Below are positions 1-12,344 of a stretch of 64,000 nt of DNA, one piece after another. A program made the translations under genes and the position numbers. This DNA is from Morella rubra (taxonomy: Eukaryota > Streptophyta > Magnoliopsida > Fagales > Myricaceae), in NCBI GenBank assembly GCA_003952965.2, contig CM025852.1:21980280-22044279 (forward strand), written 5' to 3'. Each line of letters starts with the position of its first letter. Within the stretch, counting starts at the first letter, position 1. The notes below the pieces were generated by a model that saw only the letters and a program-made list of their open reading frames with translations, searched no databases and was not told the origin of the DNA.

Positions 1-414
1 ACCCTTCCTCCCTACGCACTTGTTACACGGGTGAGGATGTTGGAAAATTATGTCTGTTTAATTAGGTTTTTCATGAGACAAATATTGCACAAAAGTAAGC
101 ATTAGTGATTAATGTATTAACATCATTGGTTCACAGATGGGATCGAATTTTAATAAGGTATTAGAAGAGCAAATTGCCAACCTTATAAGGCAGTGGCACG
201 ATGAAGTATGGGAGACAAGAAACTACAAGAACAACTCCTCCAATCTACTTGCATTACTTCTATGTGCACAGAATGGAGCCCCAGAAGGAGCAGCCTCAAT
301 GAAGTTTCTTCTTTCCTAAGATCCACATCTGTGGCAAGCGACAGCATTCACAAAAGGGAAATCGTAGAAGAAGAAAAAAGTAGTGAAAGAATCAGAGGCC
401 TCTGGGTCCTCTAG
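1..414 (+). pseudogene. MLO-like gene, 3' exons only (copy A, broken)
   Basis: This is the C-terminal part of a plant MLO-family gene. MLO proteins are seven-pass plasma-membrane proteins with a cytosolic calmodulin-binding tail; some act in powdery mildew susceptibility. Bases 1-30 are the end of an exon encoding the conserved LPxYALVT motif. A GT-AG intron runs 31-136, and the next exon starts at 137 with MGSNFNKVLEEQ, the family motif that follows the last membrane helix. The frame breaks near 205-210: the tail resumes in another frame (from about 208, with QEQLLQST and a Ser-rich stretch with SPRRSSLNE) and stops at 412-414. The upstream part lies outside the window. The same break is present in copy B, so it predates the duplication or was spread by conversion. 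Confidence 0.78.
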
Positions 415-1862
415 AAGTCCATCCCGGGCTGGCATCTTAGAACTGCCGACAGTCATGAGAAGGCAGTAGATCGATTAATTGATGATAATTTGGAGGTCAG
501 CATCCAAGAGAGAAACTTCAGTAGTACTTATGCCGATGCTAATATCATTTTGAGGTCCAATGTATTACTAATTTTTTAACATATTGCTCTCAAACTATAA
601 AAATTTATCGAAGAACACTATTTAATCCAATTGTGCAGTCCAGACAAGCAAAAAATAATTATGTGGCACAATTTCGACAGTCTTATATATCCTCTCAGAA
701 AGCTAATATTGTTTTGTATATTTTGATAGTTTGAGTGTATAATGTGAAGAAATTATTAGCATGGATCACAAATGACATTTGCATCACCTTGGGGGTGCAA
801 AAGTGAGTTTTTGTCTCATAATTATTGCAAAACTTACATTGATTATACACATGATTCGTGGAGGAACTGACCACCAAATTTGTCCATTCTTGGAGCATAC
901 ATGAATGCAGGTAACAATGGTTTCCAAGAGAGAAGTCGGGCTATATATCTATGATGAATGTTACATTTAAGGGCATTTTTAAAAGTCAATTTTGTCCAAT
1001 ATAAGAAAAGAATTAGATGGAGATGCAAATGTGTTAGGATGAGTAGTCTGCAGGTTAATGTCTCAAAATGTTAATTTAGTGTAAAGTACAAAACCTATGA
1101 TAGTTTGTAGGTAAAAACTTTATTTTCCCATGGAACTTCCTTGGAGCTAAGCCTCCAAATCAATGTACGTACTACCTTGTATCTTGCACTTTGGACTCCG
1201 TAGATTACAAATATTATATCAGCAAAACAAGAAACAAGGTGGCGTCTCCCTTAAATTTACCATGCTATTTGGCTTTTTTTCTATCTAATTTGATGAAAAA
1301 AGTAAACGGATAGTGAAATGTGTTAGGGATGGGTAATTTATGGATGTAGTATCTCAAATGTGGTAGTTTATGATACAAAGTGCAAGACAGTGGGTAAAAA
1401 ATGTATTTTCTCCAATTTTCATAAGCATTGGTCAAGTCTAGAGCTGTTACAACGGGCGACCTAGATTTTCCCTTTCAAAGTTAAGGGAGAGAAACACTTA
1501 TATATTCAGCTCTCTTTCATTATATAAGATGACACGTTTCTGTCTTTTATATTTAGAAAAGCAAACCTCGACCGTCTATTATAATAGCTAGCTGGGAACT
1601 GGATACTTTCTGGACGTACGATTAAATCTGAATCTTTTTCTCATGCTGCAATGCGCATCCAAAGTGCAGTCACGCGGAACTTTCCGAACCAACCAGTTGG
1701 TAGCGGATTTCAGCAAATGTTTGATCAATCATGACCGAGAAAACTTTCCCCCACAGTAGCTGAGTCACCCTCGGGTTTATTAATATATGGCATGATTGAG
1801 ACTTCAGATCTAGATCTAGAGATGGCTAACAGGGCAGCTATTGCCTCTCGAATCAGTGAATC
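1..1862. repeat. Segmental duplication, copy A
   Basis: Bases 1-870 match 15841-16710 line by line with no difference seen. From 871 on the two copies remain alignable but differ by many substitutions and small indels, up to about 1862 (17703 in copy B). The duplication certainly continues left of the window, because base 1 falls inside an MLO-like exon. The part after 414 has no coding signal that I can support. Confidence 0.93.
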
Positions 1863-2544
1863 CTGTTGTTGCTTCTGGGAGTACTCCACGCATTTAGCAC
1901 CAGTACCCCATTTCACCATTTGGATTTTCTGGGATGGGGACGGTCTTTCACAAGCAATTTTCCTTTTACAATCTATCCTCCTGGGAAAAAATTGAATATA
2001 TAATGCAGTGAAGAATTCCAACTGTATCATTAATTAATTTCTGAAGTTGTCCAAAATTCCTTCTTGATAAGGTTTCATCTGTCACTGTCTTATCTGTCTG
2101 GTCCAGTAACTGATCAGGCTTCTACTTCTTTTGTGAGTCAGCTGTAAATTGATCGCGCAGACTTAAATAAATGGCTACGAATCCTTCTGTGCAGGATGCA
2201 AAGATAAAAGGGGTAGGGAACCGAAGAAAGGATGATAGCCTCATAATCTTCAGGAGCTCTATGGCTGCCTCACGATCATATCAGGACTTGTCAATTAATG
2301 CACTTCTAGGGTCCCTCTACTCTGGCATTGTGGTCCGGTCGAGAGGAAGTCGACAGTTTGTGTTGTCAAGGGTACAATAGTCATTTAACATGTCAAAGAT
2401 GTGAAGCAAGGAAAATCCATGGCTTTAAGACCACATTCTCTGCTAGCTTCCTGTCCAGCCTTGTCACACTTCACTATCCGCATCCATTTGATTTTAATGA
2501 TTCGCTCTCCTTGTACCACAACCACATCCCTCCACTATGTTTGA
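1863..2544. other. Intergenic, upstream of the DUF1685 gene
   Basis: No gene is supported. Short open frames around 1725-2030 and 2171-2380 have no recognisable family and differ between the duplicated copies where they overlap. The segment presumably contains the distal promoter of the gene starting at 2672. Confidence 0.5.
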
Positions 2545-2556
2545 TTATTTATATAG
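2545..2556 (+). promoter_or_regulatory. Putative TATA box of the DUF1685 gene
   Basis: The AT run TTATTTATATAG lies about 120 bases before the chosen start codon and is followed by a CT-rich leader (2642-2661), typical of plant 5' UTRs. The position suggests a transcription start near 2580. This is inference from sequence pattern only. Confidence 0.45.
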
Positions 2557-2671
2557 ATTCGTTTGCCCAGAAAAGGATTAATAATTATATTACTATGTTT
2601 GCTCAGAAAGAGATTATACAGATTTGTTTCCCAGTCAGCCTCTTCTCTCTCTCTCTCTGATCTGTCGATCC

Positions 2672-3578
2672 ATGGCGAATCAGTACTCTCTATGCCTTGT
2701 AGGAGCCATGGATAATCTTTGGTTTCACCAAATCATTCTTTCCTCAGAGCCCATCTCAGGACTCGGCAAAAGTTCCCTTGAAACTACTGCTCAGCCATTC
2801 TCCAAGTCTCTTGCAGTCCTACCACCAAGCCTCTCTTTACCAACTCTTCCCCATGCAGAAATTTCATCAGCAATATCACTTCTTCCAGATGGAGAAATCT
2901 CGTCGGACTCATCTCCAAGCACTCCACAGGTAGCAAAAATTAGCCGCTCTCTCTCTCTCTCTCTCTCTCTCGATTTAGGCGTTCACTTTTCTGACTGTCT
3001 TTTGTTGTTGATATGGCTAGGAGGAATATTACAGCAACGAAGACCAAGAGAAGGAAATCAGCCAGCTGAACGAAATACCGTCAAGATTGAATCGCATCAG
3101 ATGCAGAAATGGCTCATGCTCATCATCACCATCAACTCGAAAACGTCACAAAAATCTGGCGGACTCGATTACCAAGGGAAGATTACCTAAATCCATGAGC
3201 TGCAAGACCTTGGGGGAGCTTGAATTTGAAGAAGTTAAGGGGTTCATGGATCTGGGTTTCAGATTCAACAAAGAACACTTGAGCCCACGAATGTTGACTG
3301 TAGTCCCAGGGTTGCAGAGACTTGCAGTATACGAAGATAAACAAAGCACCGACCTCATTGATGTTGCTGAAGTAGTAGGCAAACACGATGAAACTGAAGA
3401 AGGGACAGAGAAAAGATTAATACAGAGGCCATATTTATCAGAGGCGTGGTTTATAAAAGTACCAGATTCTCCACCTCTAAATCTGAGGACGCCAAGGGCC
3501 TCTACAGCTGCTGACATGAAGAAACATATCAGGTCCTGGGCTAGAACTGTTGCATCATTAATTCAGCAGGAATCTTAA
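2672..3578 (+). CDS. DUF1685 family protein (two exons)
   Basis: Exon 1 is 2672-2929, the intron 2930-3020 (GT-AG, with an internal CT microsatellite at about 2947-2971), and exon 2 3021-3578. Joined in frame they give 271 residues. The C-terminal half has the layout of the plant DUF1685 family: a basic KSMSCKTLGELE stretch (about residues 140-151), then a Leu/Phe-rich EVKGFMDLGFRFN block, and near the end DMKKHIRSWARTVASLIQ, matching the family's conserved Trp-Ala helix. The N-terminal half is Ser/Pro-rich and probably disordered. The ATG at 2672 follows a CT-rich leader; the in-frame ATG at 2708 (MDNLWFHQ) is an equally plausible start. The upstream ATG at 2624 lies in the leader and is less likely. 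No membrane segment or signal peptide is seen. Molecular function of the family is not known to me. The gene looks intact and lies between two decayed MLO copies. Confidence 0.82.
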
Positions 3579-6016
3579 TTGAAAAAAGTTCGATCCCCAC
3601 GCATTGTACATAAGGACTCTTACTTGAAAGTAATTTTTCAAGTAAAAATGACACTGAAACAAGGTCATTACTCACTCTAAAAGCGTCCGGTAGGGGTACG
3701 AGGGAGAAAGAGAGTCATACCTAGGTCTTGAGGGCAAATTGCATTTCAACTGCAGCTGCAACTGTAAAAAGAGCTTCTTAAATATAGTATACATGAAAAC
3801 CGGTGTCAATGTAAATTTTTACACGCCTGCATCTGTAAATTTGCCTGCGAGAAGTTAGAGAAGAATAAAGAATCTGCTCTTTCCCGTCCGCATTTACAGT
3901 TATCCAAAGAGACGGGAATGAACAGAAGTATCAGATTTTAACTAAAATGTGATCAGACGGACCAAGATTTAACTTTTCTTACTCCATGAATTTTTTTTTG
4001 CAACTATTCAACACCACAAGAACTGCGGGTACAATTACTCTTTAAAATAACTAGAAACTTACGATGACTAAAATTAAGATATCAATTTTACCGCTGACTC
4101 ATCCACTAATTGTCGTGGATGGGCGACTACTATAGAAGCTTCCACCATAATGGTTCTCATCTTTCTTAGGGCCTTACTTCTCTTTCTAAAATTCTAATAT
4201 AACTTTTAGGCCGCTTATTACACTTGTACCCAAGACCTTCTTCTTCTATAGTCCTCAACCAATATATTTCTGCCCCATTCACCATACTTTCCAGCTTCTT
4301 CTTCACATGGATTGTTTTTCAGCAATGAAATCTTCCAATTCAACCACTTTTATGATTTTTTTTTTTTTTAAAAAAAAAAAAAATCAACCAAACATCAAAG
4401 TCAAATTTTTAACTTTTGCTTAGAAAAAAAAAATTAAAGGGTAATGTTTGATTAATAAAAAAAAAAACAACTTTTAAAAGAAAAAAAAATCAAAAATTTC
4501 TTTTAAAAAAATTCAAGTCAATTTTTACAACCAAATATCAAAAAGTCAAAATTTTACACAAATTCCATACATTTTCACAAAAACTTCAATACTTTTTCAT
4601 TAAAAAAAAATCCATAAAATATTTTCTCTTCTTACTTGTAAACAAATTCCATTATTTTTTATTAAAAAAATACATCAAATCTTCTCTCTCCTTATTTTTT
4701 AAAAAATTCTAATAAAAATCATTTTACAATCAAACAACATGCTTTAATTTTTTTTCACCAACTTTTTACAACTCCATAAAAGTCAAACTATCAAAATTAC
4801 CTCCTACAAACTCAAAGTTCTTACAATTTTTGCTTCCCAAACATTATAATACTATCCATAAATGTGTTACTATGCCTTGTTAGACCATCTCTCCTTGAAG
4901 CATGGTTTCTCGGGTAAATATTTCACATCTTATTTTTTTAAGTCAACCTTGGTTCACGTAGTACGTGTAGTTTTATTTTCCTAAGCAACTTATGACCATT
5001 TTTTAAAAAAAAAATATGATATGATTGCATATAATACCAACAAACTAAAATTTCTTATAACTGCCAACATGAAAATCTCTTGAAGCTGTGTGGCTACATG
5101 TTTATTAGCTTTTGGACAATCGCGATTGTTCTCTAAGTACTATCAAATGACACAAAATCTCCAAATATATCATAATCAATATTTCTCATACATGGATCGG
5201 CCCAAAAAATGTTGGTGATTTTGATCCTGAACATTCATTTGGGCCTGAAGAAGAATGGTTGATTATTATTATTATTAAATTTTAATTCTGACTCCCAAAA
5301 CAATTCAAAAGGCTACATGCTTCACCATACTTCAAAGCTCCGCCTATTATTCAAATAGTTTTTCATGTCCTAAAGAATAAATTACTAAGTTTTCCCTAGT
5401 CCCCCCACTTAATTCGATAAATATTCATGCGTGAATTGAATCTTTTCCTCCGTTGCATTCCTTAGCTGCAATTCATCCATAATAAAAATGCATCGTATAA
5501 CAAACAAAAAAATGAAAGGAATCAGAGCGCAAAGACAGAAAAATATATATCATTAATAAACATATATACCTATTATATATTATTCCAGCCACTTTGTAGT
5601 ATGAGCTAGCTACACTGTTCCCAATGTTTCTTCGCCAGCTTCAACAAGAGCATATATAAAATTATGTGAACAAAATATAAACCGGGAATTAATCATCCAT
5701 TAAATAATATTTAAGTACTTCATCGTATAAATTTTTCTCCCTAACTATCCCCGCGAATCACCTCCCTTATTATCTCACAAAATCTCAAACTCAATAGAAC
5801 GCCTAATCCCAAAATTTTCAATCTTCACATGAAATGATCCGCTAGGAGATAGTGAAATATGCCAATTTCCGGACTCGAGTGTACACAAAGCTACCTATTC
5901 TTCAATTCTCAAGGATACCAAATTTCCAGACTCTCTGAACGGATGTCTGTCACGAAAGTTTGTTTATACACGTCTTGCTCCCTCCATGGCCATCAAAATC
6001 ACCATAATGCTTCACC
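3579..6016. other. AT-rich intergenic region
   Basis: No gene is supported. From about 4340 to 4760 the sequence is dominated by poly-A and poly-T runs. A short block at 5455-5580 is homologous to 19545-19650, a trace of the local duplication outside the MLO block. Confidence 0.6.
5455..5580. repeat. Short duplicated block, partner at 19545-19650
   Basis: Both places contain ATTCATCCATAATAAAAATG followed by similar AT-rich text and a shared aatcagagc-caaaga segment. The order relative to the MLO copies is the same (3' of each), so it fits an older tandem duplication in which the intervening DNA was replaced. Confidence 0.7.
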
Positions 6017-6518
6017 TTCCACTACAAGAAATATGGCCTTTAGCGACGAATTCATTAGCGACAGACCCAATTTCGTAGCTAAAAACTTATTTTTTATGAC
6101 AAAAAATTGTTTCGTTGCAAAAATACGTTTTTTTCAACAAATATAAAATTTCGTTGCTAGACGATGATTTTTTAGCGACGACTTTATTAGCGACAAACCT
6201 AACGTGGTCGCTAAAAATATCTTATTTGCGAAAAAAATATTATTTTCACTAAATACTTCAAACACATGTTTTTAGCGACCAAATTTTACATTTGTCGCTA
6301 AAAGTGTTATCAGCGACGAACTCAATTTTATCGCCAAAGTATTCTTTTATCAATTGCACCACTAAAAATTATGTCGCTAAATACTTCAAACACGTTTGAA
6401 ATGCTTTCTAGGGACACAAGTGACAAAGGACGGAAATTTACAACACTGCACGCGCGACCTTGCGCGACAATATTTTATACCATTCAATTTTGTCGCGCGC
6501 GAGGCCGCGCACACGACA

Positions 6519-6580
6519 AATGAATGATATAAATCATTCAAGGCCGCAGTAGTGGCCTTGAATGATTTATATCATTCATT
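6519..6580. repeat. Perfect inverted repeat (27-bp arms, 8-base loop) in CACTA-1
   Basis: The left arm 6519-6545 and right arm 6554-6580 are exact reverse complements around the loop 6546-6553. The DNA or RNA could form a near-perfect hairpin. Confidence 0.95.
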
Positions 6581-7193
6581 AAATTAAATAATATTATTTT
6601 TTATTTATAAAAATTATTTTATAGATATAAAATTATAAAAATAAATAAAATATCAAAATAATAAAAATATTCTTAAAAATAAAAAGAAAATATGCAATAT
6701 TTTATAATAAAAAAATAACATTTTACAAAAATAATAAAAAAAAATTGATTAAAAATATTCAAAAATAAAAAACTTAAAAAGCAATATAATCATTATAAAA
6801 TTATTAAAGAAAAATAAATATTTTTTGAAATCTACTAAAATAAGAATCAAAATTAATTTACAACAGCAAATAACAACAAAATTAAAAATTATATATTTTA
6901 TGAATGATATTATCTTGTTCTTTTAATTTTTATGAATAGTTTTTATTTGTTTCATATGTTATCTTATACTTATGAAACTATTTTGTACTTATTTTTTGAA
7001 TTATATAGAAAAGGCCTGGAAGGCAATACACGCGCACCGCCTAGGATTCCACTAAATTTTGAAAGTTTTTATTTCCCTCCATTTTATTTGGAAAAGCTCT
7101 ATGCGGCTATGTATATTTTGTCTGAACAGAGTATTCGCTTATTCTCTCCCTCTAGCGCTTATTCCTCTCTCAATTAACTCTATCCCGACAGTC

Positions 7194-7343
7194 ATGGCCC
7201 CAGGCACTGCACTCAGACGAGGACAACAGATTGCTAGCCAAGAACTGAGAAGTACGGGGCGCAGTAGTGCTTCGCAACCTCCTGTCCAAGCTCAACCCAT
7301 AGCGCCAGTGCTGTCTGCTGTAGATCCCGACACAAACCCCTGA
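7194..7343 (+). pseudogene. Possible transposon ORF remnant inside CACTA-1
   Basis: A 49-residue frame starts MAPGTALRRGQQIASQELR, is rich in Arg, Ser, Gln and Pro, and stops at 7343. Shortly after, a GTAAAAAT donor-like site occurs and another basic stretch (MEKAKRTIFEKLQKSG, from about 7514) is readable. This resembles the N-terminal region of En/Spm accessory proteins in general composition only. I see no catalytic motif. It may be a leftover of the parental element's gene or non-coding. Confidence 0.25.
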
Positions 7344-7959
7344 TGGCATGCAACTGGAGCTTCAAGAAACAGGTAAAAATTTAGCAAACCTTTTATATTT
7401 TAGGTTACCGTTTCCTGTGTTTAGATTGGTTCCCAGAGTTTAGCCTCTGTATATGTAATAAAACTTCTCCTTTATGGTGATGTGGGCAGTAACGTCTATT
7501 AAGAAACAGGGTCATGGAAAAGGCAAAAAGAACTATATTTGAGAAGCTTCAAAAGAGCGGTTGCATTGCTGTGGGGGTTCCTACTAGCGCAAGGAGACTG
7601 ATAGGTGATAAAGGAACATTGTCGCCGTCAAGTTTTTGTATGCAGAACATTGCTTTTCTATTATTATGAGGCGTGTAGCCTGAGCACAGTTTTTGATTGT
7701 AGGATATAAAATTATGTTTTAAAAAGTTTATACATTGTTTTCATCTCATTTTGCTGTTATAAGTCTAACGCTTTCCGGATGAGAACAGAGCATGGATTTA
7801 TACATTTCTCTGAGAGTGATCTTTTATTTTGATTCTAATTTTGGTAGTTATTTGTTAATCTTTTTGCTTGATTTCTCTACTGTAAGTACAAAATGAATGA
7901 AAAATCGAAATTGCACATCTGTATTTGTTGATATACTCTGCACATCTGTATTTCCAGTG

Positions 7960-8235
7960 CCCCGCGCGGCATTGTGTGCAGGATGCAAGCAAAGGGGCTG
8001 GAATTTCCAGCACCGCACGCGAAATTCCAGTGCCCAGCCCCGTGTGCAGCCTTCAGTGCCCAGCCCCGTGCGCGTCATTCCTTGCGCGCAGACGCGCGCG
8101 GCCTTTAGGCCCAGCCTTGCGCGCGTCCATTCCTTGTGCGCAGGACGCACGCGGCCTTTAGGCCCAGCCTTGCGCGCAGGACACGCGTAGCCTTCAGTGC
8201 CTAGCCCCGCGCACCGGCCTTGCCCGCAGGACTCG
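7960..8235. repeat. GC-rich imperfect tandem repeat in CACTA-1
   Basis: An island of GC-rich sequence in an otherwise AT-rich element. Units around GCCTTTAGGCCCAGCCTTGC recur (for example about 8100 and 8153, period near 53) with many CGCG dinucleotides. The long open frames here (7897-8190, 7848-8150) follow from the lack of AT-rich stop codons and are not treated as genes. Confidence 0.75.
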
Positions 8236-8778
8236 CTCGAGATTATATATTATTAAATAAAATAATATTATTATTTTTTTTATAGTTATTATGATATTAC
8301 AAATATTAAAACGTGTAATTCAAAAACTACGTAGAAAATGGTTTCATAAATATAAAAATTATAAAAATAGATAAAATATCTTGCAACAACATAAAATAGC
8401 AGCCACAAACGTCTTGCAACAATATAAAACTATGTCGTTAAAATGTCAAACCTATAATCATGGTCATTACCAACGGTTTAGGCTTAGATATGCAACGAAT
8501 TAAATTTGTTGTTTTAAACTTTCTGCGACAGAAATGGAACCAGAGAGAGAGGTAATAGCGACATAATGGGGTGCACTCTCGCGACTTCAGTATTCGTTGC
8601 TCTTACCAAGTAAACAGCGATGGAGAGTAAAATATATTGCCAGATACATGTAGTGACAATGTAAAAGCGACAGGGCTCCACGGTTTCATAACTGTCACCT
8701 GTAAGTTGAAGCGACAAAAAATCCAATTTTAGCGACAACCACCTAGCGCCGTTATACACCGATTTTCTTGTAGTGTTC

Positions 8779-9372
8779 ATTGAAGTGTTTTGTATCTATA
8801 TGCATGGTATTAATTTGATAGGTCAATATTTACCAAAGAGACAGAGGTAGACGGAAGTGTCTCTTTTTCCATAAATCATTAATTATTACTAATTTGTTAC
8901 TTAGGAAATCCAATTAGGACTTTCAAATATATGAGGGCTGTTGGTGTAATTTCGCCAAAAAATGCTTCAAGGAAGAGAGCGGAAGAGAGAAAGTAGGGAC
9001 AATCATACGTGCAGAGAGAAAAAGATGGGAAGAAGTGGGCCCAGAAAGAGACTACGCACGCAGTCTCAATCTCTGTTAATTATTCACTGCGGTTAGGCTA
9101 TTTAATTAATTGGACAAGCAATTTGAACCGTTCTTAATTAGCTTCATGCATCATTAATACATGGCAAGATCTTGTTTATGTTATATATCAAGAATTAGGA
9201 CCTTTACACTTAATTAGTACACTAGCTAACTGAACAGCCTTCGGACGCCTTATTTATTTTGTTTGACTTTTTTGCACATGCATCTATCTTGACCTTCTTC
9301 GTACCTTAATAGATCGTACATATTATATATAAATGCCCATTAAAAAGTCTAGCTGGCTCCTCTGGTCATTAT
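8779..9372. other. Intergenic between CACTA-1 and CACTA-2
   Basis: No gene is supported. If the MLO copy B promoter survives, its distal part would be here, because CACTA-2 inserted only about 80 bases before the copy B start codon. Confidence 0.5.
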
Positions 9373-9573
9373 CACTACAAAAAAATTGATTTTTAGTGAC
9401 AAAATTTTTTTGTCACTAAAAGTCAATATTTCGTCACTAAAAGAATTAGTGACGAAATATTTTCGTCACGAGCTCCGTCAGCGAATGAGTGTCACGAAAT
9501 GTATTTCGTGACGGAATTCGTATTTCATCACGAAAAGTTTTTAGTGACGGAATTTTTCGTCACTAAATATACT

Positions 9574-9830
9574 GATCGATCGGTAATTTTCACGATCGAT
9601 CGTGAAAGCGAAGTGATGGATCGATTGGGAAGCCATCGATCGTACATATTGACGATCGATCGGTACATATTGATCGGTCGATCGGTACATATTAATCGAT
9701 CGATCGGTACATATTGATCGATCGATCGTACATATTGACGATCGATCACTTAAGCAACGATATCGCGCTTTATTTAAGCGATCGATCACTAAAGTATACG
9801 ATCGATCGCTGAATATGACGATCGATCAGT
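9574..9830. repeat. GATCGATC palindrome cluster 1
   Basis: About nine GATCGATC copies plus degenerate ones, often spaced about 20-30 bases and embedded in acgatcgatcggt-type units with tacatattg spacers. Confidence 0.9.
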
Positions 9831-10360
9831 GGTGAGAGAATGGTTTTTTTTTTTTTTTACAATAATAATAGAAAAAATTATATAACACGTACATTTTATA
9901 ATAATAATACAAGACAAACCCCGGACCCCCTCCGAATACTTTTCACCAAACGATTTTTCTCGTAAACTCAACTTTTATCCATCGCCACCAATCTAAAAAC
10001 ATACACAAATTAAGTAATTCATAAACACCCAATCATTGTAACTTGACTTTAAGCCCAGCTGATAGGTCCTATCCCATTCAAGATTGTGCATTTGGAGTTG
10101 AACATCAGTTCAACTTGTGTCCATCCATACCTCGAAAAAAAATTCGGCAGCATCTCCCCCAGTCCCCAAATACACGCACCAGCGTTGGAGGCAAACGTCA
10201 TCAACGATAGTTGTATGACGTCATACACCAATGCTAGTAGTATACCCAGAAGACAAAAGGTAGATGATACCGAATTTCCTCCAAGACAGGACAGGACACA
10301 AGTACCGAACTCGTCCAACCACGAATACACAATCTCAAACTGTCCATATTGTGGACAATT

Positions 10361-10409
10361 CAAGGGTTATTACGCGATAAATGCATAATTTATCGCGTCT
10401 TAACCCTTG
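10361..10409. repeat. Inverted repeat inside CACTA-2
   Basis: Arms of about 22 bases (20 matching) around a short centre at gcat; the arms contain TTATCGCGT-like text and an AAGGGTTA/TAACCCTT end. Confidence 0.85.
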
Positions 10410-10747
10410 AACGGGTCTACGGGTACACACATTATATCCAAAAATAAACTCAAACATAACAAGTCAAAAACACTCCAATATTCATCCTCCATGCTTCTCA
10501 AACTGCATAATTTATTTCCAGAACTCAAGCACTTCAATAATCAAACATTAAATAAAGCTCAAACATTATACATGTATCACTATTAAAAAAAACACTACTG
10601 TAATCATCTCCAGGCTTCTCAAACTTCATGATTCATTTTCAAAACTCAAGCACTTCAATAATTAAATATGAGAATATAATAAAATAACATCAAAAGGTCA
10701 ATAACTTGCATTCTGCCTTAACCAGTGATCAATCGTTGTTATAATGA

Positions 10748-10853
10748 CGATCGATCGTACGTCAATACCGATCGATCGTCATTATATAGACGATCGATCG
10801 GTGAACCTCCATCTAACAAACGATCGATCGCCAGAATATGGTGATCGATCGTG
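10748..10853. repeat. GATCGATC palindrome cluster 2
   Basis: Five GATCGATC copies in about 105 bases. Confidence 0.9.
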
Positions 10854-11370
10854 AGTAACCCAGATCAACAAAACAGCTTGCCAGCCTCCCACACACTCAA
10901 ATCCACGCCCAAAACACTCACAAATCATTCTCATGCAATACTAATTCTAATATACATATTAAAAACACTCTAAGAAGCTCTAATCAACACAAATCCAATC
11001 CACAACACCCACGAATAGAAAAATAAAAATAACACCAAATAACCGACGAAATCAATCAAAAATCGTAGTGTAGGTTGAGGATATTACCTTTTGCACGAAA
11101 TGTAGATCAAAACGAACTAGATTCACACTAAAATCTCACAAATGTCGCCCAAATTTTTCAATACTCACCCGGTTAAAAAACCAATGAATTTGAGCTTGGG
11201 CTTAACCTTAAGGACTTCTAAACACTCTCACAACTAAAATGACGGTATGTAGACAAAATTAAAGAGAAAAATGGCTCCTTCCGCGAGTCTCTAGTTTCCT
11301 CTTGCCGTGGTGTGTTTTTCGCTCCACCCACAGCTTTAGAGCATCATCGGGATTTCAAGCGCGATAAACA

Positions 11371-11564
11371 CCGATCGATCGGTAATATTACCGATCGATC
11401 GGTATCAACCATAAAATTCCCGCCTAGATTTCATACCGATCGATCCGTTGACGAGAACAAAAAACGCCGTCGTATGAAGACCCAAAATTAACGATCCATT
11501 GGTACCAAAATATTAAACGACACCGTTATGTACCGATCGATCGCCAATAATGCGATCGATCGGT
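11371..11564. repeat. GATCGATC palindrome cluster 3
   Basis: Five copies, mostly accGATCGATCggt, one ending GATCCGT. Confidence 0.9.
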
Positions 11565-11925
11565 GGGTCTAATTATTAAAAAATAGTTTTTAGCCTAACA
11601 AATGACTTAATTATTAAAATTAATTTACTTATAATATCATATTAATGCATACTCATACATAATTATAATCATGTGTTAAATAAGCGTTATGTCACTAATT
11701 TCAAATATCTTAATACCTCACTCATACTAACACAAACAAAATGCATCTATGTTACAACATGTATAACTTATAAATGCTTTCTACAAAATTAATGATATGT
11801 ACTTGATATGTTTTTTGTAATCTAAATACATCCTAACATACTTTGTTAATATATATTTCTATGTTTCTAATCATTTAAACTCACATTATTTAAAAAAAAT
11901 GAGGGTTACATTAAAAACTAATGTA

Positions 11926-12020
11926 GCGATCGATCGGTGTATAACGATCGATCGGTTAGTGCACCCAAACGACGACGGACAACACCGATGGATCGGTGTG
12001 CACTTACCGATCGATCGGTG
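11926..12020. repeat. GATCGATC palindrome cluster 4
   Basis: Three intact copies and one degenerate copy (GATGGATC), directly 3' of the minus-strand ORF. Confidence 0.88.
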
Positions 12021-12344
12021 TATTTAGTTGCAAAACAGAAAAATAAAAAACGATTTCTTGTTAAATTCTTTATATTAGTTGATAAACCACTTATTTCGTT
12101 ATTTTTGCCGACCAAAGGGTATATTGGTCATTTTACTTATATAAGTGTCGATAAAGAAATACAAATAGAAAAACACGTAATAGTAATCAAAGTTTCTTCT
12201 GCATATCCACAGATAAAAAATTGTCTCAAATACGTAAATAAAAAAACCAAATCCAAATAAACACAAATGTCTCAAATAGATAAATAAAACCACAAATCAA
12301 AATGTATGTCCCAAATAGATATAATAAAATAACATAAAAACTCA

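Larger units (their letters stand above)
6020..8775. mobile_element. CACTA-1, non-autonomous CACTA (En/Spm) DNA transposon
   Basis: The element begins CACTACAAGAAA at 6020 and ends with its inverse TTTCTTGTAGTG at 8775. It is flanked by the 3-base target duplication ttc (6017-6019 and 8776-8778), as expected for CACTA transposons. Subterminal motifs of the tagcgacga type recur in both orientations near both ends (6045-6340 and 8520-8750). At 2756 bp it has no complete transposase. It contains a long hairpin (6519-6580), an AT-rich middle, one short possible coding exon (7194-7343) and a GC-rich imperfect repeat (about 7960-8235). Confidence 0.9.

Noticed and set aside
1725..2030. 101-residue minus-strand ORF
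   Set aside because: It runs over the edge of the segmental duplication and its counterpart in copy B is not open; no recognised domain.
7897..8190. Overlapping ORFs of about 100 residues on both strands
   Set aside because: They are explained by the GC-rich repeat, which lacks stop codons on both strands; no domain is visible.
9574..9830. CRISPR-like array of short repeats
   Set aside because: The GATCGATC units are short palindromes with irregular spacing and repeated, non-unique spacers, inside a plant CACTA element; there are no cas genes.
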